Source: Candidatus Omnitrophota bacterium (GTDB lineage Bacteria; Omnitrophota; Gorgyraeia; Tantalellales; Tantalellaceae). From it: a stretch of DNA of 37,973 bases. Where the stretch lies: NCBI GenBank assembly GCA_028700515.1, contig JAQVSN010000003.1:1-37973 (forward strand), written 5' to 3'. The first letter of the stretch is position 1; every line of letters starts with the position of its first letter. Under the pieces are notes generated by a model. The model was not told where the DNA came from. It saw nothing but the letters and a program-made list of their open reading frames with translations, and made no database searches. The position numbers and the translations under genes are program-made. Below are positions 35,701-37,973 of this stretch, piece after piece.

Positions 35701-37973
35701 CCCATACTATGTTGAGCTGCTGCTCGAGCATTTTACTCGGTATGTTCAACTCTCCTAATACACCATCCCTCTCAAGCCTTTCTATGAAAGCTTTGATCGT
35801 TACCCCGTCAAGGTCTATCCTGCTGTCGGGCGATACCAGAACACCGAGAGCTACAAGCTGTCTCCTTAAATTCATTTCCACCGTATCGCACCACTCTATA
35901 TCGGCATCGGCCTGCTGCCTGGCAGCGTTGAGGCTTCCAAGCTGTTCCCGGGTAAGCCGTCCATCGGCAAGCTTCTTTCTCGCTTCTTCCGGGGACGGGA
36001 TCACTTCTTCTATCTTCTGCTTTTGCCTGCGCGCGTTGTCCCTGTCTGAATTATTCTCTCTCATGTCCCCGAGAATGAGGAATACCTGCATGGCGCGGTC
36101 AAGTTTGCCCTGCTGGTATTCATGCCAGCTTCTGTTACCGTTGGTCACAGCGGCGTTTATAAGGTCCTGTCTGGCAGGATCGCGGGTGTACGTAAAACTG
36201 ATCTTGCCTCCCCATCCCGGCCCCGTACCCGCGGCCCAGCTTGCGCCTATTGAGGCTTTGAGGTCGAACCTTCCAGCTCTCGCTCCAAGTATTTCAGCCA
36301 CATCTCCCCAGTACCGGAAGGTAGCCTCCTGCGCGGGGTTCCCGTAATGCATAGCCATGTCCATCATGTTGTCCAGGGCCAACGCCCCGTCGGGAGAGGC
36401 TGAAGCTTCAGCATGGACCCTCCTGAGCATGGCGCTCATCCCCGAACGTACTACCTCGGCCCTCGCCGGGTTGCCTTCGAAGGACCTCTTCATAGCTGCC
36501 AAACGATCCCTGTTGTAAACAGCCTCTCCGTTGGCATCCACAGGCTGCATCCCCCGGAGGACCATATCAACTACATCATCCACCGTGTAAATAGCCCTTA
36601 CGTCGCTCCCGTCCGAGGACACCCAGAGCATCCTCGGCATCTGCCCGTCCCGGCTGAATTTGGCGTCTATCTCACTGCCGCGCTTAACGCTATATTCCCG
36701 GCCGCGGTAAAGGACATGATGCACCTCTTCGCCCGTATAAGCCATATCAAGGACGGTCTCCAACTCTTCTTTTTCATGGGCCTCAAGCGTACTTTCGTAT
36801 TTTCCCCTTACTTCAGATATGGATATCTCCTCGCCGGACATTCCAAGGAACCTTGCCTTACCGAACTTTTCCATGAATTCGACGCGGTTGGATGCCGTTA
36901 CCCTCTCGCCCTTTGCCGTAACGGCCATGAAATATATCGGCGTTATTTTCCATTCTTCCGTACCTTCCGATGTCCTGCCTATCCAATCTGTCTTCGATGC
37001 CACCTTTACAGCTTTCACCGCTCGAGAAAGCAGTTCCGGATCGTCAGTATGCAGGACCGAACCGACAGCGTCATAGAAGGTCCACCCTTCAGATATCATT
37101 TCCGCCGCTCTGGAAGGATCAAGAACGTCTTTTTGCCTTCCACTCTCGGCCAAGGCTCTCAAAGAAACCCCGCCCAGTTCAGGTCCGTATTCGAACGACG
37201 TGTATCGGGTAGTACCCCAGAAACCCCTGGTCTCTACAACTGAAAGACCAGCTCCGACCAGGTCCATATCGGCTTGGCGGATAGTCTCGATACTCTTTAT
37301 GCTGAATGGCCACGCCACCCTGCCGGACTCATCAAAGAACCGGTTACGGAATTCCCCGTGTCTCTTTCTCGCCTGTTCATATGTGAGGTAAAGGTTCACC
37401 CTGTCGCTGTCGGCCTTCATTTCGGCCATGTAGGCTTTTTTAAGCTCATACCTTACCTTACGTCCGGCTTCCTCCCGTACATATACCCTTGCCCTGAGAC
37501 GTATATTCTCGGGATCGCTGTTATCGATGAGATACTCGCGCCCCTTGTCGTCAAGTCCGTAGTAACTATGCCGGACCGTATCCGTGTCCTCCGTAGGATA
37601 GCTGAACACCGGGTTATCACGTCCTCCGATCACATGTTTTTCCCTGAGGGACGAATAGTCTTCCCCCCACCCGCGACTCTCAGCCACAGCTACTGTTACG
37701 GGTTTGGCTTTCGTTCCGGTCACGACACGTGAGCTCTTGCCCCCTATCGTACCCGTATATAAGGAAACCTCCTGGGCGGCTACCGGTTCACCTATTCTGA
37801 GAAGATCCCCTTCCATTTGAGGAAGCTGTATATCCCTTCCCTCGCTGTTCAGAAAACGGAACCTCGAATCGTATATATCGCTGAGATTCATCTCATTTTG
37901 TATTATGACCGAAGGACCGCGTTTTTCAGAAGGTGTCCCTCTGAGCAAACGTATCCTGCCCTGACTGACAACA
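11174..37973 (-). CDS. Giant envelope-spanning polysaccharide synthase/exporter-like megaprotein (5' end off window)
   Basis: Open for 8,932 codons with a TAA at 11174. The frame stays open through the window edge (VVSQGRIRL precedes the first possible TTG), so the true start is upstream. Order by residue: unrecognised 1-510; three TolC-like protomers 520-1785; helical 1800-2240; beta-rich 2250-3600; first membrane helix about 3791-3817 and a Pro/Gly-rich linker; membrane pairs around 3902-3953, 4191-4240 and 4600-4667, with a small beta-barrel at 4088-4185; GT2 core 4870-5355; membrane helices to 5553; helical repeats; membrane helices 6068-6229; beta-sandwich 6362-6503; GH-A hydrolase 6651-6963; HEALH 7119-7123 between membrane pairs; phosphohistidine domain and ATP-grasp 7520-8027; two HPr domains 8301-8510; C-terminal domain shared with the neighbouring gene. 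The domain logic suggests making, trimming and exporting a polysaccharide. No frameshift was seen. The upstream regulation is not visible. Confidence 0.95.
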   Translation of the reverse strand, partial: VVSQGRIRLLRGTPSEKRGPSVIIQNEMNLSDIYDSRFRFLNSEGRDIQLPQMEGDLLRIGEPVAAQEVSLYTGTIGGKSSRVVTGTKAKPVTVAVAESRGWGEDYSSLREKHVIGGRDNPVFSYPTEDTDTVRHSYYGLDDKGREYLIDNSDPENIRLRARVYVREEAGRKVRYELKKAYMAEMKADSDRVNLYLTYEQARKRHGEFRNRFFDESGRVAWPFSIKSIETIRQADMDLVGAGLSVVETRGFWGTTRYTSFEYGPELGGVSLRALAESGRQKDVLDPSRAAEMISEGWTFYDAVGSVLHTDDPELLSRAVKAVKVASKTDWIGRTSEGTEEWKITPIYFMAVTAKGERVTASNRVEFMEKFGKARFLGMSGEEISISEVRGKYESTLEAHEKEELETVLDMAYTGEEVHHVLYRGREYSVKRGSEIDAKFSRDGQMPRMLWVSSDGSDVRAIYTVDDVVDMVLRGMQPVDANGEAVYNRDRLAAMKRSFEGNPARAEVVRSGMSAMLRRVHAEASASPDGALALDNMMDMAMHYGNPAQEATFRYWGDVAEILGARAGRFDLKASIGASWAAGTGPGWGGKISFTYTRDPARQDLINAAVTNGNRSWHEYQQGKLDRAMQVFLILGDMRENNSDRDNARRQKQKIEEVIPSPEEARKKLADGRLTREQLGSLNAARQQADADIEWCDTVEMNLRRQLVALGVLVSPDSRIDLDGVTIKAFIERLERDGVLGELNIPSKMLEQQLNIVWAGHKFQEAAKGCWMQVFGLEVEFGGALMIMLKPVLGFVRKGDLNKPELTTAMAGIMMREQQINYLRAAKQFRDEKALILDTLPLLEELLARVEQNTRSLEDGLARVTAAVEQGGLDRTQLLEANQRLREMRQERDTLVRELESLKVKYESSLKDLEKLIGEAPAEETRSGVYREGDAVNDALGLDEEKGDLAWLNNGIAESRQMLQEAEDRPLLLFKKIMLSGSYNIPTSGGDSTFGAGIDADIQVKGPGWKYFLRFLRLDVRIKELEAEYVKQNMPSEIRKAFLAYLDAQSRIRIAEERVGARERVVRDAEATGEALKTAAARSELAAARNAVEAAKLDQAKARANIRRLTGRDFEEIDPAVFNVPVAEANPRLRLQILELRRQQAEAIVEMTTWSRAFSLAAGFSWSRIAQGEDRVDLNLGFADDILGPLSRSGYIDREQAILLTARWDSLLRQERNKVDLAKETERARLDEAREDLRFSLENLALKRRRVRDLISTRETDLFTTLQLKPYDISLAEAEVVDAADGVRAALNEYAVAVTRYGYRGNLAEVVGSMARESWVVPVEIDARKAAFERAAWVMNHIAVTAGTSASKEFIGSSSALSRAIEEAEGQDEKTRQDIRDLEKIIGPVEHWEQFLFQDASGRWHIKPEYQTPDPEDILNKMVGRLNDLTDKEESLTEISSSKAEMEDEKKEREEIKYDLYARVDVTVSWTDYFMWREKTAAIGAAEARARNAYLEDLKRVVSNASIYENARLGLAGLEEERQALETFISGIKVSEAFAVGDVLTDRLYRLQSRLIEVNRDIRKARIQVRRLEQQLASEMVSRGEFAYVSEDGTQRLKVDVTGLSHEEFGRFWAEYRKKHPALKELDALVEIAEAKYSATGFWRTLLIPELSAGVGLSVTSGVTASASATWTLYDSGRRDAANVLAFMEKGEFEAQRRSLDQTLMAGLAFDVRNLKEMQEAVDANTKALLAASDSMKRLIDSYEKGQVNEDAVRDAIEQWASIYAAWRARAIAYQREALVLTETLKALKVDLPQVTISPAGTMAGREQVRVTDALESLASFAATGSDILVSPQMTQLEGLESDPAFIAATDKLLEALKADGLPDPTRTIARKDWAIMMARLCNIHRIGSKELAVRHVDSMRSWLPFFLDKYRECQGDKDKMKQWFPDFLGSFIYPLTDNTTSGKVNDFSTGSYPALMPLLGVVDYIASLERARAAVWSARSGEDIHDEMLVHIGDIFTALSSGKDLSYMKWEQNLRETADRVGIVHNDEEIRQARAAVAPLVLEVMGRGYGVDSPVESRIPDVFYRFALGERMTAESVRKYVPLMQRTKGLAERYFTPAVGSPRFDQIFGHFSFMDEQRKSLEARRDAAMPGTSERAERERDLERFERRLVSEKSTMRDALLAQDLLKLFDVISESCPDPSKDFEGFVRAFNEKMDYLEREIMPRMTDDKGQVIEGYENPLFDAAYFATNRGSAYPGKDEAGRRVTYYVSKNKKTGKPEVAVAPGDGKFWTQLYEGTFDEASWSVVGRLAKRRESPVSRPVFNLDLDGAFKGGVPGLNEKLGAVDVDATMSREEKAGVKADLRRTETARFAAEMAAQFRAGLTEAPLFQAFPIRTRGEAQRTVEYTLSDDGKTAIRARYDYLDQDGKIVFSVAEDKVAGQVSLYGTDSKRPYAVFRGTFDAETGRVDGWLYQRWGEMRPVDSGFRFTLPDGRKIDPKATRMIPIQEFDNKGNKVGESRVFVVEEEGEYRTTFSVTQQLVEIPGLGRPLDETWVTIFDEKGRTVETQGWIAALPEDVLAEGVLLRERGFDAPILREKYNHTYNADGTRHMKGERYDILTGEKVYEKGLLEDADGRILRSETIDSSASSSYTERTVYERDPRTQVITEKVWRISAVDGKKEEKLSFEAEYIFSVVNGMENWDRRWLKDHVTKAWEKEESPITVRGSRLTVQTGVDAEGRSYRRVGGAIRYLRTPQGDIYLAVDESAQNVLTARYISRDEICEFDATASRTIGVTEKTIHEGGSLEIELGPSVIAKGAATPVREGSKTEIDKTGIADGTFTFPAGQMFRPDYSRTPRVFYKWHVERRYNRETRSIDVVREERIVMDEQERVLYKVVYDNVDGKTEVYELIPEATVEGRYYSNVMRTIVTDRAGVTILEKYDQIIFDETDRSKDFWRFLQSQEKVSERDKDDSEVVQLFDVFRRSSYASDGTKIDFEDKKSSDKLTSRESIRHVVTTVRKDIFGRVLEIDSTGTKERLDGTLRPFTPQTYTSRPVTRETKQLLNASGVPVADVYEEGGELKARFYRGPGMEKDTVVTVPPGTTWALQTRESATASEVSFSLYDAYGKTIFQEIMTAHFENGLIRKTLVFDPANSRMREVVCFRSKHNSPDSEESVTVEKDSVVLRFKHSEKDDRFLLTRETSKAKMYLTEYDYDIFRLFAGVKFGDKPLDSRAWALMADGTKGREYETVKFFYDPVYNERIIIFMNGRTDAQGRAVSNDAPLAPGQRVTSLLTFLDEDKEFESEEWDVTLRQTGDGNWYLDYSGGNIIARRSPIKGSDSYITYHLNRDPVTGLYSLKGAYRGRGIYEFYGIYGRRRVREFTELDTNKLKVDPVTGQIAAIKPEDIPAMETTLYAYDPVDAQMVYSVPLSGPDQERGVFFLNRQDPATRRGFLRARIMPVAGKQEKSDKIVMDEKRTEWKKKSAEISHLDPGVLRVSSIYSEGMEGETYRDTGKDVVYSMEDPGKTASVVIMYPVDEDGRIDKARGTRYYVREDVTGTKEANAEGVRRFDTRDVKSTSSMEGMSTTGGVELAAIPDEYAFRLIEGLHWVKEPMSNGSVRVNMYNAEDELVDTAYEIGDNAEARKEVARILAMPGLAKFRDLPGIMDVIYTLKVKGSLEYDVLGERISAKAPAIRETFSRVLHLQGLDDTLNDLDIVAKLFYVATRDEALGDLRKELAGMEEVAAYDEMMSYLGVTARNKYGMEYEDLPPQMRADHFLEKTADVAKRKVSGGLNEAETKIQIDAQTSIAEGKAPAIAEMEAFRKMRVHRLFWSPATYIMALMVMALLFLGFRKAAASVKARMRTSSPVPGGTGEGETPGEGTPVPAGAPSGWGKTPIEKINEALQSAAEAPQSSGEAGDGVATEKHELSAGSLVTARKWMLALSMTSLLLMVGSMVSGVFSQNLPLLSMISVSVMAGVSIYSMAAFIKFSSIRDQIIEAIEMYNGTVISEEERLSTSADIARRMTDGTIEPEKAFYRYLSPMAQYNVYLHETFKNHFTGMLAMLPGISSFFRDRVQIPLEKEAGQARGGKTAATGYDRIVGKIKGIKNGLEDDLWKASLELEPGVYTARNRAIVTGVRKDEKGNVVAARVRVLNGNLDAGKKMWVLRNGIIQAEKRTVKVLRQGGNRSPKIGQYFDGEIELDGYTDYKKGDIIGIQGELDQKNPVSMMGIVEMITSIGILMHGVSVFSYVVLGLGAALLVAGVYSNRALIFGAIAKKVSGKSIDAANQVKVAQNMKKALKKALDDLEELRDGTKARKLVSDHLQSLSDFEKIINEKADPAFFRNLSDKDKAVFNKALNGLRTILGERSAINSHMDIVDGSEMSEDEKNAVKEAFKDLAASKDIIRLLDIKMPELEIADLLDSARIMVRRSATEKGTMTPDDWGKLMTFASRSPKGAPDDHIGAETMTVDLYEYIKYSMEWLDEVIESGGKKYTMLSRPHYPHYNPLRGLMPTWYMKGEEFHSAGNQYGYVGVQPGAAKEGRATRRLLPTERRNGALTYKDSIQAMPINNVIAFMESVIERTRFVETADLRSEDFSSAIGEEDSDRAYRAEQMVRAIKGYGGPGAARTSYPKVIQRFKWTLAGFFAVALVTVVAGYLLRQYLVGFGLVVDDARMNVAIFAIVMQTAALSGYLVNVLLEKVSLYWSSMKEKANNEGVKEEDILRFIPRGIILKSLEEMKEARVGSIKLTEKKDDAGTTVRVPEKQYEYDPEVPNAGTIELINKLIEAGEKGDAEYKRAFNEVIENYRRTERKRLWAGEWPADWIMNKLMLKYNTHEMIYMANMTDRAKLLDVLRSDPELNAKLEGITADPTASDVRNKDILDRLDIWDIRRILADKDRLAKKIFPKQAVMDTVFGSPGVEGRLINTVNSALRAYPGDVEIFLAMDENDDSGYEKVNLTIYGSTKENHDPSKWENGKRPPLWEHRHMIHIMRGPIPPTNLWRFQRKVRMKPPLNVEGVMMMKRHYSEMQRKENEAAIKEGEGRVPKVIEVPRYLELVDEEDRIGYLEMRSKICVWEMRERTIQEHLDNRGSKIDAERWGMDPGKERARLEREYDDTIKGLASGAAYGRDQLAGKAKDEMVDSKRGVTIEQLGTGVASADDEQTAEDRAAYMLWAFLNTYPSKEDFVRSEFRQRNIPVVIQAELRQVPVKNQNWQWWGYMDYLIWHTSIQVGQTVQGFLFLGGTGNGFLWELLAGDKPIFDAKKEQIGAEPLNKRTQLSQLLETVRERVHKEESDDYQDVASKTVLGQLSTRAERLISPKKKVTVPSKLLHKYLTVFSPSGTWDLYNIIEDSELGSRIALLKLKCTRLTGRHTQILEDLLPEMGPRWWLQRSRWIIVQTFGAILSFKPAAWMFLGQYLMMGAGVALVISNLSIANIFMGLGLGLVGFVFGGRLFYLASRFIHTKVLARIGVARNLQWYADPMRTMGWYRFQHMSHLASAAVAAMAAGVTMLITIGFFVSMVVLPAVAGPLVEQVSWLSGLATLLSDIGAFARTYIPPSLPWLPSATVGIIAFLAPPLLQTLMGYHTIWKHGLGDEESAGKESLSVRFTDKDWRKMAGAEDIELSSQDLLDCGVTPELVNARRLLQQKAFDKAAIYAGKEAAKKAAKDGETEDAQETKKEKARLDALKLMGKEAPITSIEALEMTGYKNRKVIELILRKYEERVRAALTQVVAASGRERLPSALIGMNEFLLKIPKPDYGVSAKDILDIKGLVKTISDPENPLSMYLAQKTKEDKKDAESIKAALLKKDITPQVVLFLKEDVRGKSLFTLMSESTQNLISKYEHETRQPLRNDIVDALKIEFEKDIIKREIISENSDLNLSLNDVAAVQTMLALLNGDVTPEVVLFLKNEKRGKSLYSLMKKSTKDLIYGYAEGQPLRDDLVGALKEEFEEDAVKEELTDRVKFLSVFQQALLRELNNMVDDPKLYDKLAGYYREKNQAEIMDGLQLPKGSDAFVAQRNAELAKRGQWKVKNGVADGLKNDLRYFNIRLIERALAVSQIRLMGPQKKPVLAKSGIYDEKEIRRYGRVLSDVMWREARDIRRDVYGEIRFGKSYFIFGFAWSTAVLGLFMVGYINMWAMLPLSVVGAIALGLWTANTVVKVSSGDPSAPAAKIGQLPYHMLRYLVRMHEMIPQFNNLIPAAGFSLYQSGNIWVGENFWPRGRQGGVAALPGEIQPLRVRAINFREHAKTAGLITFLTVVCFIAILGTFSHDVAKNRYIEERAAYVAEPAISDYVMGQSQMPEWQVVGPLNSILSINEEVARGWIRGKLDYYRELKDRGKDDPAARLLGVIWKAVEVYTGKYGDTLRYKTNYEAILQEIGTALLESGENEAYRKMFPDHIALAGIGGHEWEADNNDPVSIDSGVVTVNANAPERGSYLVRCVLDSPLPTKGKVFTFEFSLDEEAREAFMGRQVSAHVTDARGYVHTIDSRKMEELLPPDVKQPRVTLVFPLGEIEGPIVEAGVEIRSGIKVTPARGVFRVIAPRIVNSVFEGIEVGALSPSEVLGTRGISQLVWEMSENIADIDGFLRSPGSDAGYGLDGALADVSWNESAMAEIKGLASLSDSDKGILDKLVPEQARVKAAVEKMKRDAEEREKLEAEKKAEALRAAEPVPVPQIAPVLTEAQRLAAFAENVGRGNLPWINYGRDMGTDYSGEHFGFSSEAGRKALDEAFSRMGGQTVRVFLFNNFTPGIRYDQGGKLVLGPKVIEDMDALLEAAQRHGVKVTPVLLNHDFADGKSANEAGEAVVERPEWITSVYQRGMLAGLLKEFVSRYADHPGIGGWEIMNEPRVIQDARENLLRAALNEQDPVKKRQLEDEASKLPDFAQVKDLIISLAEEIRGLTAGREGKPIVLSCLGEEDLVKNWSREELRRFDRIDLHMYGEDPTPTRRAADLSDLPIYIGEVGWEKDGKPVIPSSEEFAKFLREVYGKGYKGVAPWMLNGYGIPEDVIKSLHKAPEGVITPKPVPAPGKVRPINWLNSLVAAGLYIGTAMTIISSLSGWNMPAMQISILAASLYAVGTLYLMQAADMSFGLFDRVKSALEWVLRVEKEPFVADRLIKPFQRALDAEPGRSEMVYVKDGAMYVDKARMAERPKAIQFFYATHEALHMGGKFGEPFVYAVQGAVLAGISWVLINAGLTYPLMTSVAIVSFGLGALIAQRLTKYVLYSFDYLTGAKDKGTIDPINTKISDYPKDLGTVGVTADEYRRNHSERRARADVFLGQRYTLLGLDRDGKLGIHTQGKNAAKDVTVLKDRLSEINSEKRYESFRKFLSENSKLLDNLQLFLLEAEPGSPDADHPHLMTCDGREWQVSMAGTREGRGQVVYMTRAFFEGMPIEDVLLKVLEQEIKRAVLLYHHWHVRAGMQYPAGEHTPQVQGLLNSISAVDAVREEIETTKRNMTRMEKRYRVDEKLIERAKVLITELKQEIGDIGAFAIILSELEGLTESARKDDYDMALEHWGVAEYEMLTLMANPGDVGNKLRASSVMEEVNGIRGEISDKLKLHVVDYGIYNHLGLEQGQAVGRVLVIKDADKVLSELDRYYADFKAKNGREAEENEFVIVVIPGLDMRLPYLRVKGVIVATAGNDHALNMARGQAIPLAMVPNATTLLESLNGRMGMLRVEEDKVTRVRPAHVDEIKHAGEYKRPRPQQTITVPKAVVGPQEELAFDISEVDMFFVNRVGVKAAHLGHMMKMGLNEAVPAGMVFTFAFSNRFFNVSTDGTGMTLGQKIEAMVEEMKRTKEDGILTNFNLTEDDIRKLGEIRELIISSSMDEELVREITKSADMLRARYGDRGFFVRSSFNFEDLPEVSAAGHYESYPDHEEFTEVRTNEQVVEAVRRVMAQKYSEAAFRMRLNYKVPESEVYPGIILQVPAMGGKVSPDKVSRPMVSGVMKTYEPVSRDKGEVQIEGSFGTGAVVSGQGEPATILVNKVTGTVTVVNNLSQAGTKKVYRDGRVVVVDVTGEETTEEVIPEDVVTRLAEIGKSIERMFFGWTQDIEWVLAPDGQIFIVQARPIPEALLDLEIGGAYISTYDELLPEITDAELMALEGMRKDGDIDGLVNALIPHETKEISLSKKDRAKRAIAAAYLEMLLSEKENRQRLTEENVKGIMDFAKRSILSGWKIVPVIGYLGDTPYADVARETLAELNDSPFMFHLGRFACAGADFKLGEYKTGVDSLKKINFANDNVRSISALMLRIIDDNIASRDDVPVAVKEELVRPLLVDMRDRFAGEWVSEQAQILINKLTPGWEEVIAAAPEAKKPAEEAPFPLPEAIEPEVPVSAVERGEALKRVLDVEVLTDEGVHMRPSAMVFQAAQKNEVKITITSGGSVVEVNNAMAMVMLELLKGASFTMTVEGQSDKVKGFMTAIADISEEISNAKGEKEKKRVFGFDEEISAPAPVVTAEPVEAAKRVLDAEVLTVEGVHMRPSVMVFQAAKNNEVKVTVTSGDMTVEVNNPMAMVMLTLMKGASFTMTVEGQSDKVKSFMTALADISEEIKNDKGEIERTPVFGLKEKAAAEVEAAAVAEERPIDRIMEEFPAVIGLPMGVYEKIGEEGIARIAEETGASIVAVPGADTQEMMEALDLKISGTRSIAALLDISSEDVLSGDSDGKVAEIAGDFAQRARRDILELMNPEISGLTPENVKKIQNVGELAGIAGILARVIPSISSIRLTEKSIYDLRINSLYNTHRVDYTPEAMKFMESLKTQDVRENERHFMVTAVDKAMDLRLLAESIKARREAMEITDAEMDPVRDIVVVKNREIAANLEEALEVTGLAEFITVGNVIVLEEGETLLPSEITARIEKLTGETPNMRQVAVAAKTGVIDVDRTSPDEVLNSSRKDSLLLVQLEDGLVSQLYRMTLEIMANGDNAPAVIDGELTRVNGYNYFIYLPRITKVDLDTEMRNYERYIQEVLTKA
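12430..12690 (-). other. HPr-like domain 2
   Basis: Residues about 8421-8508, with H8434 in EGVHMRPSVMVF, and again no Ser46 equivalent (VNNPMAMVMLTLMKG). It lies exactly 120 residues (360 bp) from domain 1, and the DNA of the two copies is still clearly alignable, so this is a fairly recent tandem duplication. Confidence 0.85.
12795..13050 (-). other. HPr-like domain 1
   Basis: Residues about 8301-8385. EGVHMRPSAMVF carries the phospho-acceptor H8314 with the R-P that follows it in PTS HPr. The later segment VNNAMAMVMLELLKG replaces the region of regulatory Ser46, so control by HPr kinase is unlikely. Confidence 0.85.
13868..15391 (-). other. Dikinase module: phosphohistidine swivel domain then ATP-grasp (PPDK_N) domain
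   Basis: Swivel domain at about 7520-7640 contains GVIVATAGNDHALNMARG with the candidate phospho-His H7600, then IPLAMV and NGRMGMLRV. ATP-grasp domain at about 7685-8027 contains VGVKAAHLGHM, VPAGMVFT, VRSSFNFEDLPEVSAAG (phosphate-binding loop), YPGIILQVPAMGG, IEGSFGTGAVVSG and QDIEWVLAPDG...IFIVQARP. This is the ATP-binding half of PEP synthase, PPDK and glucan water dikinases. The PEP/pyruvate TIM barrel is missing. The order His then ATP-grasp is that of glucan water dikinases. Confidence 0.78.
16440..16985 (-). other. Membrane region with HEALH putative zinc site
   Basis: Residues about 6990-7175. Two membrane helices, a soluble stretch of about 80 residues with YATHEALHMGG (H7119, E7120, H7123), then GKFGEPF with a possible third ligand E, then two more membrane helices. 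HExxH next to membrane helices recalls M48 or M56 metallopeptidases, but the similarity is limited to the motif. Confidence 0.45.
17060..17996 (-). other. Clan GH-A (GH5-like) glycoside hydrolase domain
   Basis: Residues about 6651-6963. The (beta/alpha)8 landmarks appear in order: VRVFLFNN after the first helix, VTPVLLNHDF, GWEIMNEP with the acid/base E6804, DLHMYGE (the conserved His-x-Tyr strand) and PIYIGEVGW with the nucleophile E6919, then APWMLNGYG. The 115-residue spacing between the two Glu is usual for GH5-type enzymes. Both catalytic residues are present, so activity is likely; the substrate is unknown. A single membrane helix at 6207-6229 precedes it, consistent with a periplasmic position. 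Confidence 0.8.
18440..18870 (-). other. Beta-sandwich, possible carbohydrate-binding module
   Basis: Residues about 6362-6503 start at HEWEADNNDPVSIDSGVV and are an alternating strand pattern ending in FRVIAPRIV, directly before the hydrolase domain. The position and strand pattern suit a CBM-like jelly roll, but no family signature was recognised. Confidence 0.4.
20200..20660 (-). repeat. Tandem duplication of a helical segment in the giant protein
   Basis: Two copies of about 62 residues: DITPQVVLFLKEDVRGKSLF and, about 90 residues later, DVTPEVVLFLKNEKRGKSLY, each ending in QPLRND/RDD and a D-A/G-L-K segment. They lie after the GT2 membrane helices, between about 5765 and 5917. I do not recognise the family. 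Confidence 0.8.
21290..23341 (-). other. Processive GT2 glycosyltransferase core with membrane helices
   Basis: Residues about 4870-5553. LINTVNSALRAYPGDVEIFLAMDEND (split here as LINTVNSALRAYP and VEIFLAMDEND, D4908) fits the N-terminal nucleotide-sugar strand. VVIQAELRQVPVKNQN and GGTGNG (near 5202) fit the acceptor region. IEDSELGSR (E5311, D5312) fits the TED catalytic-base motif, and QRSRW (5351-5355) is the hallmark of cellulose, chitin and hyaluronan synthases. At least four hydrophobic helices follow. The DAD/DxD site is the weak point: the best candidate is ASADDE (5118-5123). Substrate cannot be read from sequence. Confidence 0.75.
25380..25690 (-). other. Translation-factor domain-2-like beta-barrel
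   Basis: Residues about 4088-4190. The pattern RVLNGNLDAGKKMWVL, a V-K-V-L segment, IGQYFDGEIELDGY and KKGDIIG follows the strand order of EF-Tu domain 2-type barrels (G-x-L-x-x-G-x-x-V, then G-D-I/V). There is no G domain, so no GTPase activity is implied. It sits between two membrane pairs. Confidence 0.4.
27140..31210 (-). other. Beta-rich, YD-like repetitive region of the giant protein
   Basis: Residues about 2247-3603 are dominated by alternating short strands with D/N-G turns and aromatic residues, for example TLYAYDPVDAQ and TVYERDPRTQ. The spacing is irregular and I could not fix a repeat length. It resembles RHS/YD or MORN-variant beta sheets in style but lacks a recognisable RHS core. 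It lies between the outer-membrane-channel part and the first membrane helix, so a periplasmic location is likely. Confidence 0.5.
32600..33620 (-). other. TolC-like protomer 3 of the giant protein
   Basis: Residues about 1443-1783. A first half starts at YARVDVTVSW. The second half is the clearest OEP match in the window: KHPALKELDALVEIAEAKY, strands ELSAGVGLSV and ASATWTLYDSGRRDA (the usual LFDGGRR-type turn), then paired helices with SYEKGQVNEDAVRDA and a final helix YQREALVLTETLKAL. Confidence 0.78.
34085..35140 (-). other. TolC-like protomer 2 of the giant protein
   Basis: Residues about 937-1288. The first half has strands KIMLSGSYNIP and GAGIDADIQV followed by alanine-rich helices. 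The second begins with ANPRLRLQILELRRQQAEA, the family's NP-x-L helix start, has strands FSLAAGFSWSR and VDLNLGF, and ends in helices to YAVAVTRYGY. Length and order match one TolC/OEP protomer. Confidence 0.72.
35213..36391 (-). other. TolC-like protomer 1 of the giant protein
   Basis: Residues about 520-912. Two OEP-type halves can be seen. The first has an ALDNMMDMAMHYGNP start, strands FDLKASIGASW and GGKISFTYT, then long helices. The second has strands MQVFGLEVEF and LKPVLGF, then a long heptad-like coiled coil (LEELLARVEQNTRSLEDG onward). This is the most diverged of the three. Confidence 0.6.

Noticed and set aside
35538-36347. Plus-strand open frames of 130-280 codons across 11.4-37.7 kb, for example this one and 14508-15287, 31160-31957 and 36413-37243
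   Set aside because: All are antisense to a continuous coding sequence with clear domains; their translations are low-complexity and Ser/Pro/Arg-rich, and none has an upstream signal.
37946-37948. TTG as the start of the giant gene
   Set aside because: The frame remains open upstream to the edge, there is no Shine-Dalgarno and no signal peptide follows; it is only the first possible start inside the window.
11174-37973. Giant NRPS or polyketide synthase
   Set aside because: No adenylation, condensation, ketosynthase or carrier-protein motifs were found; the recognisable domains are channel, glycan and phosphotransfer types.
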